A stretch of 64,000 bases of DNA, taken from positions 241,344-305,343 of the forward strand of contig CACSIL010000023.1 in NCBI GenBank assembly GCA_902705825.1. The letters run 5' to 3'. This DNA comes from Halioglobus japonicus. Lineage in GTDB: Bacteria > Pseudomonadota > Gammaproteobacteria > Pseudomonadales > Halieaceae. Positions 17,449 through 26,376 of the stretch are shown piece after piece (positions within the stretch are counted from its first letter, which is position 1; every line of letters begins with the position of its first letter). Both the position numbers and the translations under genes were made by a program. A model generated the notes under the pieces. The model ran no database searches, was not told the origin of the DNA, and was given only the letters and a program-made list of their open reading frames with translations.

Positions 17449-18711
17449 CTAAGCCTGTTGCTCTGCCGCCCCCGCAGGATGATCACTATTCCATGGGGCG
17501 ACCCAGAACAATAATAACATTCCCGGCAGCGCCAGAACTGTGCAGAACAGAAAAAAGTCAACCCAGCCGATCTGTTCAACAATCATGCCGGTACTGGCGT
17601 TGGCCAAGGTCCTCGGCACGGCGGCAAGCGCTGTAAAAAGTGCAAACTGCGTGGCGGCATAGGTTTTGCTCGTTTCGCGAGCGATAAAAGCAGTAAATGC
17701 TGCTGTACCCATCCCCACTCCCAGGTACTCAAAGCCAATTACCAGCGCCAGCAGCCACAACTCGGGGCCGACACTGGCCAGAACAGCAAACCCCAGAATA
17801 CTGACCATCTGTACCACGCCGAAGAACCAGAGGGCGCGGTTGATGCCCACTTTTAGCATGACCAGCCCACCCAACAGGCCACCCACAATGGTGGGCCAAA
17901 GCGCAGCGTGCTTGGCGATCAATCCAATTTCAGTTTTGCTGAACCCCAATTCCAGATAAAACGGCATCGACAGGGCTGTGGCCATGTTGTCGCCAACCTT
18001 ATACAGAAACATGAATCCCAGCACCAATATCAGCCCGGCCCACCCCCTGCGCCGCAGATACTCGGAGAACGGTGCAATCAGCGCCTCTCGCACCCCCGAT
18101 CGCGGTGGTAGCTCAACTTTCGACTCCGACACCACCAGCGTCATCACCACCCCCACAAGCATAAAGCCGGCAGTAATCCAGAACACGCTGGACCACGGCA
18201 GGCTATCAGCCAGAATCAGAGAAAGTGAGCCCGGCACCAGACTGGAAACGCGGTAAGCTTGCACATGGATCGCATTGCCCATACCCAGCTCCTGATCCGG
18301 AAGAATCTCTCGCCTGTAGGCATCCAGCACGACATCCTGGCTGGCACTGAAAAATGCCACCGCCACAGCAAGCCACGCAATTGCCCAGGTCGATTGAGCC
18401 GGGTCGTACAGACCGAAAGCACCAATGGAAAACAGTAGCGCAATCTGGGTCATCAGCATCCAACCTCTGCGCCGACCCAAAAAGGGAGGTACCCAGCGAT
18501 CCATCATTGGTGCCCACAGAAACTTCCAGGTATAGGGAATGCCGACCAGAGAGAACAGCCCTATCTCAACAAGTGATACACCGCCCTCACTCAGCCAGAC
18601 AGGAACCAGCTGAAAGAGTACATAGAGTGGCATGCCGGAGGCGAGCCCGGTAAAAACGCAAATCAGCATGCGCCGATTCAACACTGCGGCGCGCCAGTTG
18701 GTACTGCTCAT
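17449..18711 (-). CDS. ampG: AmpG-family muropeptide permease (MFS)
   Basis: This MFS transporter of 420 residues has about 12 hydrophobic segments. It closely follows the AmpG pattern: GLASGMPLYVLF near the start, then SLVGIPYTWKFLWAPMMDRW and GRRRGWMLMTQ, the conserved loop between helices 2 and 3. AmpG imports anhydro-muropeptides from the periplasm for cell-wall recycling and can tune AmpC-type beta-lactamase induction. I chose the ATG at 18711 because an upstream TTG would add seven residues. It is located among glycan genes but shows no operon link, with 179 bp to the next gene. Confidence 0.88.
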   Translation of the reverse strand: MSSTNWRAAVLNRRMLICVFTGLASGMPLYVLFQLVPVWLSEGGVSLVEIGLFSLVGIPYTWKFLWAPMMDRWVPPFLGRRRGWMLMTQIALLFSIGAFGLYDPAQSTWAIAWLAVAVAFFSASQDVVLDAYRREILPDQELGMGNAIHVQAYRVSSLVPGSLSLILADSLPWSSVFWITAGFMLVGVVMTLVVSESKVELPPRSGVREALIAPFSEYLRRRGWAGLILVLGFMFLYKVGDNMATALSMPFYLELGFSKTEIGLIAKHAALWPTIVGGLLGGLVMLKVGINRALWFFGVVQMVSILGFAVLASVGPELWLLALVIGFEYLGVGMGTAAFTAFIARETSKTYAATQFALFTALAAVPRTLANASTGMIVEQIGWVDFFLFCTVLALPGMLLLFWVAPWNSDHPAGAAEQQA

Positions 18712-18912
18712 GCGTGGTCGATCACCGCGCAACGGCGGTAGTAGCGCGCTCTTGATGCAGAAGCGTCAATGATGTGTGGACCCTGTGCTCGCCTCATCTG
18801 CAATTTCTGCTGTATCCGGAACCGGGTCATTGCTTGTCTCGCGCTACTTCTAAGCGATTATTAGGAGGTATCCCTACCCATCTGCCAGCTTGTCAGCCTT
18901 TCTGCGTACGAC

Positions 18913-19557
18913 TCAAATAGGCTTGTACCGCCCGGGCTGCATGAACTTGAGAATATCAGACATCCCGGCGGGACGCTCAACATTGAGAAAACTGCACAAA
19001 TCGGCAACAAACTGCTCCGGGTGTCGAACAGACTTCTCGTAGCTTACAAGAAGGGTAGGAACCTCCCAATTCTTCACCAGCTCCATGTTTCTCTGCTGCA
19101 GTTGCTGCACAGCTTCAATTGCCTTTACCTCTGGTTTACCCGACAAAATTTGCCTGCTTGCTGTTGCGACCGGATCGCGAAACACCAGAATGAGATGTGG
19201 GTTTACAAGCAAATCTCGCAAATAAGGTAGATACGCAATAACCCTGGGAAATTTCCAGCCCCATATATCCTTTGTTTCATTGCGCTCTTTTAGCGAGCTG
19301 AGAATATGATGGACGGGTTTAATGCCTGCCTTTCTTAAAACATGGATATTGAAGTCATTGTCTTCCATATTAATCGGTAAATCCTTGCCAATATCCAGTC
19401 CGCAGAGTTTGGCAACGCCAGCGACCATAGTGGTTCCGCCGCGACCGACACCAAAAATGATGAATGTCTTTTTGGTGTCACTGGTGGAGTTCTCTTCAAA
19501 CAGGCTTATTGTCGGCTCGTCTACGCGGGAGGATTCTTTCTTAGATGATCCGGTCAT
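18913..19557 (-). CDS. Sulfotransferase-family protein (short)
   Basis: This 214-residue P-loop sulfotransferase-like protein opens with a Ser/Glu-rich leader (MTGSSKKESSRVDEP). The phosphosulfate loop is FGVGRGGTTMVAG near residue 40 and the 3'-phosphate site is LVFRDPVATASR near residue 125. The shortness and the Gly replacing Ser in the usual RSGT form make it a distinct branch. It probably sulfates a carbohydrate or lipid. The next gene upstream on the same strand (the glycosyltransferase/sulfotransferase fusion, ending at 19680) is 122 bp away. A cytosolic or peripheral location is expected because no signal peptide is visible. Confidence 0.8.
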   Translation of the reverse strand: MTGSSKKESSRVDEPTISLFEENSTSDTKKTFIIFGVGRGGTTMVAGVAKLCGLDIGKDLPINMEDNDFNIHVLRKAGIKPVHHILSSLKERNETKDIWGWKFPRVIAYLPYLRDLLVNPHLILVFRDPVATASRQILSGKPEVKAIEAVQQLQQRNMELVKNWEVPTLLVSYEKSVRHPEQFVADLCSFLNVERPAGMSDILKFMQPGRYKPI

Positions 19558-19679
19558 TTGTCAGCTATCACTTGTTTAAGGTGGTACGAAAAAAATCTTC
19601 TGCTCGCACGTGCGCCCGCACAGTGCGCATTGGGCGACGCGTGGATATGGTGCGAAAGAATAGCAGAGTCCAGCCTCGC

Positions 19680-21377
19680 CTAGATATACCCAAGCGCCGC
19701 TCGAATAACGGCAAGTCTGTCGGCGGCAGCCTCGATTCTCTGCGCCGAATACACAGCTCCCAAGGGTTTCATGGCCGCGTCAATATGTATCGGCTGCATG
19801 GCTTGTCTTGAGCCCTGGTCGCCCAGCCAGGTAGAAAGCCGCTCCATCGTCGACTCTGGGTCCTGAACCAGCACTTCAAATGACAGAGTCAGCTGTACAC
19901 TGTTGGCCACCTCCGCAAAATGCTGACGGACTAACTCAAGGTGATGGACAGTGGTAGAAATCATATGATCAACGGCATCGTCGGTAGTAATCTGTGCCAC
20001 GTCTATTCCTAAATAGCGGTAGGCTTCCGGCAGGGAAATTCGTCCAATATGGTTGTCCAGCCGCGCTGACCTAGCGACAGCTCCGGTGCATATAGAAAGT
20101 GGATCTCGTTGAAAATAGACATAGCGGGCGTTGGGAAAAACATCCCTCAGCTCAGGCAGAACCAGAATGCTCTCGGGAAATACAAATCCCCAGGGTTGGC
20201 TCGGCGGCAGATCGCGTATCATGTGGGCAGCGACAGATTGAAGAGAACTTGCAGTATGGCTTTTCTGCCAGGACGCATGACACCTGAACTTTTCGATCAC
20301 CATTTTATAGACGGGTATCATCAACCCTTGAAACTCGTCAGCTTCGAGCCTCGAACTGCCAGAGTAAACTCCGATTCCCGCCAAAAGCCCACGCAGTAGC
20401 TCCGCTTCGGCCTCACCCTTGCAGACAACTATTACCGGTCGCTCAAGTTGCAGTATTTTGTCTTTGTCCAGAGCGGGTACCGAAGGAATAGTGTCTGTTT
20501 GCGGGAAAAAATTCGGGTGTTTCCAGCGCACATAATCTTTACAGCAAGCTTCATCAGCAAGATACGTAGCACTTTCCCTATCGCCAATCTTGTCCGATTG
20601 CGCAGAACTTACGATTATTTCACCCGTTCTGTCCGCATACTTGTGAATAGTCGGCGCGTTTACCGCATAGCATCGCAAACCATGGCTACTCAGATCATGC
20701 TTTAGGTCTTCACCTAGAAAATGGATGCCCGGCAAATTACCATCCAGATTGGGCTTTCTGGCCCGGTGCATTATGAGAAGTTGCTCGTCTAACTTTTCTG
20801 CCTCCTGAAAATTGAACCCACTGCCCTCAAAGGTATTTTTGAACTGATGCGGGTCACTCCAATGGCCAATAAACGCACCGTCACTATTCCAGCCTACGCT
20901 GCCCAACATTCCCCACGCCGGATCATGAACTTCAAGTTGGCGCAGTGAATGCTCAAATTGCGATTGCCAGCCGTCTGGCAAAAGAACATCTTCATGGATG
21001 ACCGCAATAATATCATTTTGAGCTTTGTCCAAACCGGCGATAATCGCCCGCGACAAGTTGTCGTAATGGAGATTGGAGGTATTATCAATCTCTATCACCT
21101 CATTGAGGCTGTCATGAGCGCTCTCTGATTGAAGAAAATTGTGATAGTACTCGTCAGAAAATCGAATCACTACAAAGCTGATCGGTCGCGCGGGCTTCTC
21201 GGCAATCTTGATTAAATCCGGGTATCGCCGCCCATTGGCAGTACGCCCCATCGACCGCCTCCGGGGCAACAGCTTGGCGATCAGCTTTCCAAGAACGGTC
21301 TTAACAGGGGAATCGGTGTCTGCACCAGCTGCCGTCCGGCCAGCACCCCCTCCTTTGTTGTGACGATTTTTATGCAT
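19680..21377 (-). CDS. Fusion protein: glycosyltransferase 2-like and sulfotransferase-like domains
   Basis: This 565-residue protein is bipartite. Residues about 60-280 resemble a GT-A glycosyltransferase (PISFVVIRFSD; acidic site IAVIHEDVLLPDGW; then WGMLGSVGWNSDG and a His-containing AVNAPTIHKY). From about residue 315 to the end it resembles a sulfotransferase: strand PVIVVCKGE, then FPNARYVYFQRDPLSICTGA as a 3'-phosphate-site-like segment, and LSFEVLVQDPESTMERLSTWLG typical of sulfotransferase C-termini. The expected phosphosulfate loop is degraded (no Ser-Gly-Thr), so PAPS use is doubtful. A basic leader (residues 1-50) carries several Arg/Lys. It may add a sugar and then modify it, or the second domain may only bind. 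It is followed by a stand-alone sulfotransferase gene on the same strand. Confidence 0.72.
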   Translation of the reverse strand: MHKNRHNKGGGAGRTAAGADTDSPVKTVLGKLIAKLLPRRRSMGRTANGRRYPDLIKIAEKPARPISFVVIRFSDEYYHNFLQSESAHDSLNEVIEIDNTSNLHYDNLSRAIIAGLDKAQNDIIAVIHEDVLLPDGWQSQFEHSLRQLEVHDPAWGMLGSVGWNSDGAFIGHWSDPHQFKNTFEGSGFNFQEAEKLDEQLLIMHRARKPNLDGNLPGIHFLGEDLKHDLSSHGLRCYAVNAPTIHKYADRTGEIIVSSAQSDKIGDRESATYLADEACCKDYVRWKHPNFFPQTDTIPSVPALDKDKILQLERPVIVVCKGEAEAELLRGLLAGIGVYSGSSRLEADEFQGLMIPVYKMVIEKFRCHASWQKSHTASSLQSVAAHMIRDLPPSQPWGFVFPESILVLPELRDVFPNARYVYFQRDPLSICTGAVARSARLDNHIGRISLPEAYRYLGIDVAQITTDDAVDHMISTTVHHLELVRQHFAEVANSVQLTLSFEVLVQDPESTMERLSTWLGDQGSRQAMQPIHIDAAMKPLGAVYSAQRIEAAADRLAVIRAALGYI

Positions 21378-22018
21378 GTCAGATATATACGCCTTACCGT
21401 GCTGGTTGCCAAAAAGCAGGCATAGGAAAAGAGCTCTACCCAGTCTCTAAAGCGACAATATAGTTGGTGCTCTGAGGTACTTAATGCCAGGGTTTCGCCA
21501 TTCCTTGGTTAACCCTACGTTATCCTAACTGACCCCCGCTCAAGGGCGGTGCCAGCGGGCACAATTGTAGCTCACTTGAGACTGTTCGAATACCGTTTGT
21601 CACGGCTTGAGACTGGCATTTACTCTAACGCTCAGGATTTCTCCATAGAGTTTCAAAAGGAGCTTGTCTTTTTGTTTTGACAATGTTTCCATTCTCATCG
21701 TTGAAGGGAAATTGAGCGTAAAGGACTATGAGATCCATATTAAATCTACGGGCATCGAGATGTGTATAATGCCTGCTCAAACCACCAACCACTCGCCTAT
21801 AGAGAGCAATTTAGATAGCCCTGCCCGTTTCTCAAAAACGACTGAGCAATGGGCTCAGAACTGCGCTCAAGAACCACTACCAACTGCGAGCCGCTTGTAG
21901 TATCTACAGGGACACCATTGATCACACTCGCAGGACGCCGAGTAATTGCCAAACACAGGGAGAACTTTACGTTAAAGTGTTATTAAATAGATGCTGCCTA
22001 CAATGAAAACTAGCTACC
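21378..22018. other. Long intergenic region in the glycan cluster
   Basis: This is a 641-bp gap between divergently transcribed glycosyltransferase genes. A 78-codon frame at 21664-21900 exists, but it would need a TTG start placed one base after an AAGGAG-like sequence, too close for a ribosome site, and its protein has no recognisable composition. I see no tRNA, terminator or convincing operator. The region probably holds the promoters of both flanking genes. It is AT-rich in its right part. Confidence 0.4.
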
Positions 22019-23800
22019 ATGATATCTAGAGTTTTTTCATCCCTTTCAAAGTACGGAACTTACCCGACTCTGCGGAAAGCTGTTCTCAAAATTCGGCGCT
22101 CGCCGATACTGAATACCTATGCCCATTGGATCAAAAACTTTGAGTGTCGAGAAATCAACGCGTTTATGGCGTCTGCCGGCTACAACGCCGAGAGCACTTC
22201 CAACAAAAAGCTGACAGTCATTGTCCCCCTGAGCGGCCTCAACAACAGCAACCTTGGCGATGCCATCGCCTCCGTTCAGCGGCAGACCCACAATAACTGG
22301 GAACTGATCTGTATAGCTGAAAGCCCTGTCCCGCAGGAAATTGCAGATTTACTGGCACATCACGAATCCAGCGATCCGCGCATCTCCTGGAAGGTTCTCA
22401 GTGGCGACAAACAGGCCAGTAGCAATGTTTTTCGGGATGCTGGCGAAAATTTCGTCATATTCCTCGGCCAGAATGACATGTTGCACCCACGTGCTCTGGA
22501 GTGTGTTGCGGTCGCAGTTTCTGCACAACCACAGGTTAAGCTGCTGTATACGGATCACGACAAAATAGATGCAAATCAGACACGCTTTGAGCCCTATTTC
22601 AAACCGAAATGGAGCCCGGAACTACTGCTATCCCAGAACTACATCGACAGTCTTATCTGCTGGAATTCTGAGTTTCTGCAGAAACTGCCTCGCATGCGCG
22701 AGGGTATCGAAGGGGCACGGGATCACGCCCTGCTTTTGCAGGCCGCGCTACTGCTCGAAGAGAAAGATACTCTTCATATCCCCTTCCCTCTCTACCATTT
22801 GAGAGCTAGCGATGATCCAAGTACAGACGACTCGACAAAATTGTCGTGTCAGCTGGAAAACGGCAGAAAGGCCATCGCGGACTATTGGACGCAAACAACA
22901 GATTGCCGGGTCGCCCCTGAGGTAGTAGTGGATGACCCTCTGAACCTGTATCACTCCAAAATAGAGTTGCGCCATTGGCCCGACGTCACCCTCGTGATAC
23001 CGCACAAGGATTCTCCCGGCTTACTTAAGTCCATACTGGAGCTGTGGACACAGACCGACTATCCGAAATTGAACCTCGTTCTGGTAGACCACGCCTCCAC
23101 GGATCCGGTAACAAGGAGCATGCTGGACGAACTTACAGGCACAGACCGCGTGACCATCTGTGAGTACGAGGGGCCATTCAATTTCTCCAGGATGTGCAAC
23201 CATGGCGTCAAATGTGCGGATTTGAATTCCTACATTTGCTTTCTGAATAATGACGTCCAAGTGCTCGACTTGGGCTGGCTTAAAAACCTCGTCCCCTATC
23301 TGGAAATATCTGGGGTTGTCGCCGCTGGGCCCCTGTTACTGTATCCAGACTTTTCCATTCAACACGCGGGAGTGGCGCTGGGAATTGGCGGGTTCGCAGG
23401 ACACTATTTCAAACACCTTACCTATGGCGCCCCATCCTACCAACACTGGGCGTACTCAACCCGAAACACAAGCGCCCTGACCGGAGCTGCCTTATTGACT
23501 AGACGGTCAGACTTTGACCGCGTTGGCGGTTTCGATGAGAAGGATTTCCCTACGTCTTTTTCTGATGTTGATCTGTGCCTCAAACTGTCACAGCTGGGCA
23601 GGTTAGTGTATTGCCCCGACTCAAAGTTGATACACCTGGAGTCACAGACACGCCCCAAAACAGACGATCTGGAGAACATTCAAAGGTTGCGCAACAAATG
23701 GGGTGATGAGATTGACGCCGACGCGTATTTTCCCACCATTTTCTCCCGACTAACCGAGAGCATGACGCCCAACTACAGGACATTCAGACCCTTCCGATAA
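22019..23800 (+). CDS. Two-domain glycosyltransferase family 2 protein
   Basis: This 593-residue protein carries two GT-A units in tandem. The first (about residues 62-280) begins KLTVIVPLSG and has the acidic site LLYTDHDKID. The second (about 320-560) begins VTLVIPHKDS, with the nucleotide-sugar segment LVLVDHASTD, the acidic NND in CFLNNDVQ, and the acceptor-side FSDVDLCLKL. Such double-domain enzymes often build two alternating linkages in O-antigen or capsule chains. Basic residues near the N-terminus (KAVLKIRRSPI) may attach it to the membrane. No signal peptide or transmembrane helix is clear. It is the only rightward gene among the leftward glycan genes and converges with a GT4 gene, 29 bp apart. 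Confidence 0.88.
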   Translation: MISRVFSSLSKYGTYPTLRKAVLKIRRSPILNTYAHWIKNFECREINAFMASAGYNAESTSNKKLTVIVPLSGLNNSNLGDAIASVQRQTHNNWELICIAESPVPQEIADLLAHHESSDPRISWKVLSGDKQASSNVFRDAGENFVIFLGQNDMLHPRALECVAVAVSAQPQVKLLYTDHDKIDANQTRFEPYFKPKWSPELLLSQNYIDSLICWNSEFLQKLPRMREGIEGARDHALLLQAALLLEEKDTLHIPFPLYHLRASDDPSTDDSTKLSCQLENGRKAIADYWTQTTDCRVAPEVVVDDPLNLYHSKIELRHWPDVTLVIPHKDSPGLLKSILELWTQTDYPKLNLVLVDHASTDPVTRSMLDELTGTDRVTICEYEGPFNFSRMCNHGVKCADLNSYICFLNNDVQVLDLGWLKNLVPYLEISGVVAAGPLLLYPDFSIQHAGVALGIGGFAGHYFKHLTYGAPSYQHWAYSTRNTSALTGAALLTRRSDFDRVGGFDEKDFPTSFSDVDLCLKLSQLGRLVYCPDSKLIHLESQTRPKTDDLENIQRLRNKWGDEIDADAYFPTIFSRLTESMTPNYRTFRPFR

Positions 23801-23829
23801 GCTCAGGTGTGCCGGGAAAAAATACCTGC

Positions 23830-25053
23830 TTAATCCAGAACAGCGCGAAAATAATCTGAGAGCTCTTTGGCCTGCTCGTCAAACCCTCTGATCTTGTACG
23901 CAGACGGGTTGTTGTAGCTCTTCCAGTCCTTCCGCTCCATTGCCTGCTCGATGCACGAGCGCAACTCTTTCACACCGGATCCGAACGGTATCACGCTGGC
24001 ATTAACACCGTCTTCCAGATCCTCAGCCACCCCGCCGGAATCGGTTGAAATCACCCAGACATTTCGCACCAGAGCTTCCCTGACCGTCAGCCCGAAACTC
24101 TCCTTCCACTGAGATGGAAACAGGAGGACATCTATACCGGAAAAAAATCCGTCCATTACATCCTGGCGATAGGGTGGCACAAACTCTACCTTCCCGGGAA
24201 TATGCCAATAGTCCCGGTCGACCCAACTCGAGCCCACATTGCCGGCAGCATCAACCACCTGCAGGGTATAGTCGGTTCGCTCTATCTCATTGAACGCGCG
24301 GATTATCTGCTCCGAGCCTTTGATTAGCCCGGGGCCACCCACAAAACCAAACACCGTGTGAGTGCGTGTTCCAAGCGCTGCCTCTCGTACCGCAGGATAG
24401 TTTGGCAGAGGCAGGGTAACGCCGTTCTTGTTAACAAATGAACTATCCTCTTCGATGCCGTTTTCCAGATGCAGGTCTCGATGGAATGCACTCGGGAACA
24501 GCGTCAAATCGACCTTCGCTAGTTGTGTCTGCAGATAAACGTTTCGTTTAACCTGCATGCGATGATCAGAGGAACACTGTGCACATTGAGCATCATCCAG
24601 CGCCCACTGGTTACAGTAAAAACCATCGGAATTAATCATGAACTGCCGCTCACAGATCCACCAGCAATCATGCGCGGTTATAGCAATCTTTGTTCCAATA
24701 TCCCTGAGTTCATCAAAGTAGTCGCACCCAAGAACCTGAATAGCATGACAGTGACAAATATCCGCTTGAAATGCGCGTGCAATTTCCACTACACGCCTGG
24801 CGATTTCTGCATTCTTATACGCGGCCTCACCTTGAAGCTCAGTCGGTACATTTATCGCGACGATGTCTATCCCGTCAATCTTGTAACGCCGCAGCGCATA
24901 CCGTGGCAATGAGTGATCGCGTATCGTAGTCACTATCAAAACGGACCAATCGTGATTCTCCCGCAGGCGCCGGGCAGTTTGCTCAACCACAATAGTAGCG
25001 CCACCAAAACTCTCTGGCGCATAGTACAGATTAAGTATCAGTAATTTATTCAT
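23830..25053 (-). CDS. GT4-family (GT-B) glycosyltransferase
   Basis: This 407-residue retaining glycosyltransferase has the GT-B fold. The N-terminal domain starts LLILNLYYAPESFGGA, a typical Gly-rich acceptor region. The C-terminal domain has VFGFVGGPGLIKGSEQIIRAF and LFPSQWKESFGLTVREAL, with the conserved EX7E-like pair, then DSGGVAEDLEDGVN. It should transfer a hexose or deoxyhexose from an activated nucleotide sugar to a lipid-linked glycan in the cytosol. A cysteine-rich stretch (ALDDAQCAQC) is unusual for the family. The ATG overlaps the stop of the upstream glycosyltransferase gene by eight bases, so the two are translationally coupled. Confidence 0.88.
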   Translation of the reverse strand: MNKLLILNLYYAPESFGGATIVVEQTARRLRENHDWSVLIVTTIRDHSLPRYALRRYKIDGIDIVAINVPTELQGEAAYKNAEIARRVVEIARAFQADICHCHAIQVLGCDYFDELRDIGTKIAITAHDCWWICERQFMINSDGFYCNQWALDDAQCAQCSSDHRMQVKRNVYLQTQLAKVDLTLFPSAFHRDLHLENGIEEDSSFVNKNGVTLPLPNYPAVREAALGTRTHTVFGFVGGPGLIKGSEQIIRAFNEIERTDYTLQVVDAAGNVGSSWVDRDYWHIPGKVEFVPPYRQDVMDGFFSGIDVLLFPSQWKESFGLTVREALVRNVWVISTDSGGVAEDLEDGVNASVIPFGSGVKELRSCIEQAMERKDWKSYNNPSAYKIRGFDEQAKELSDYFRAVLD

Positions 25054-26335
25054 TGGACAATGCAAACTGATCCAGTAGTTCCCGATCTATCACGTTGGGA
25101 CAAGAAAATGTGTGGTGCTCCCTGATTTTTTGATTCGCGGCTTCTCCCATCTTTAATCTTAGCTCGGGATTTTCTATCAACAGCGCCAAAGTGGAAACCC
25201 ACTGATCGTGGGTCTGCGCCAGATACCCATCCTGCCCGTCGACAATAATCTCGGAAAACTGACCAACAGAAGACGCAACAGTTGGCACTGCGCACAGTGA
25301 CGCTTCGAGATAGCGAATCGCACTTTTACACGCATTAAAGCGATCATCAACCAGCGGTACTATATTGACATCCACATCGCTCAGCGCTTCAAAATATTTC
25401 AGATAACCGGCAAACGGACGCGTATTGATTCTATCCCTGAATCGCTCCAGCGCCGGCGGCATTACGGCATACCCTATCACCTGAAAATCTACGTTGTCAT
25501 GCAACTCGAGAATATCTGCAAGTGCGGACGCGACGATTTTGAAGTCCTCATCATGTGCTCTGGAACCGGAGGCGTAACCTATGGTTACTCTGCCCGAACC
25601 ACTCTCGCCTGTTTTGTGCCCAAGGTCTGCAGCGATAGAAAGGGTGGCAGAATCCGCGAGATTTCGCCACAGGTATGTGCGCCCACCAAACTCTGCCTGA
25701 GCCAATTCCCGCAAGTAGGAAGTGCTCAATATAAGCGCATCTACCCGCTTCATTGCGCCACGATAATCATCTGCGCTAGCCAGCAGGTGCGTGCGCTCAT
25801 GTGCCGGGATGTGCTGAAGGTTCTTATTCTCTTTATACACTTCTACGTTAAAGATGGGATCATCAATATCATAAAAGGTCCTTATCCCCAGCCTCGCGGC
25901 CTCCTCCAGGTACTCATTAAACTGGGCGCAACTCGGCACCCGATAGAAGATGAGTGCTGTTGAAATCTGCAGGTAGCTGATTGCCCTGTTGGCATCACTG
26001 TACTCACAATAATGGCATTCCCATCCAATCGACTGGAAATACTCTACTTTCTGAGACACACGATATTTTTTACACTGCGGAAGATCGAGTGCGCCGACAA
26101 TGAGTATCGAGGGCCGCCCGAAAAGCGCAGCAGCAGGACTCACGTTCTCGAAGGTTTCCTGCCCCCTACCCCACTTCGACTTTCGGTACTTCCGATTGAT
26201 GAACAGCCTGACGCGAACCCCTACCTTCCGTATGGTGGCGCTCCAACCATACAGCCGGATATTGGCCAAAACTGTAGCCGCAGATGATCGCCACCTGAAC
26301 CTACAGATTGATTGCCACAATTTTCTAGGGGTCAT
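25046..26335 (-). CDS. GT-B-type glycosyltransferase
   Basis: This 429-residue protein has a recognisable C-terminal GT-B domain: TIGYASGSRAHDEDFKIVASAL, then DVNIVPLVDDRFNACKSAIRYLEAS (acidic, donor-side) and VASSVGQFSEIIVDGQDGYLA. The N-terminal part includes TFYDIDDPIF, typical of CgeB-like or DUF-type glycosyltransferases of spore or surface-glycan clusters. The leader is basic (FRWRSSAATVLANIRLYGW), suggesting membrane association. It is cotranscribed with the downstream GT4 gene (eight-base overlap) and is 41 bp after a sulfotransferase gene. Confidence 0.85.
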   Translation of the reverse strand: MTPRKLWQSICRFRWRSSAATVLANIRLYGWSATIRKVGVRVRLFINRKYRKSKWGRGQETFENVSPAAALFGRPSILIVGALDLPQCKKYRVSQKVEYFQSIGWECHYCEYSDANRAISYLQISTALIFYRVPSCAQFNEYLEEAARLGIRTFYDIDDPIFNVEVYKENKNLQHIPAHERTHLLASADDYRGAMKRVDALILSTSYLRELAQAEFGGRTYLWRNLADSATLSIAADLGHKTGESGSGRVTIGYASGSRAHDEDFKIVASALADILELHDNVDFQVIGYAVMPPALERFRDRINTRPFAGYLKYFEALSDVDVNIVPLVDDRFNACKSAIRYLEASLCAVPTVASSVGQFSEIIVDGQDGYLAQTHDQWVSTLALLIENPELRLKMGEAANQKIREHHTFSCPNVIDRELLDQFALSNE

Positions 26336-26376
26336 ATATACACTTACTCGCGATGCATAGTAATACTACAGTTACA

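Noticed and set aside
21664..21900. 78-codon plus-strand frame in the long intergenic gap
   Set aside because: It needs a TTG start with the purine-rich site only one base away, and the protein shows no domain or signal peptide.
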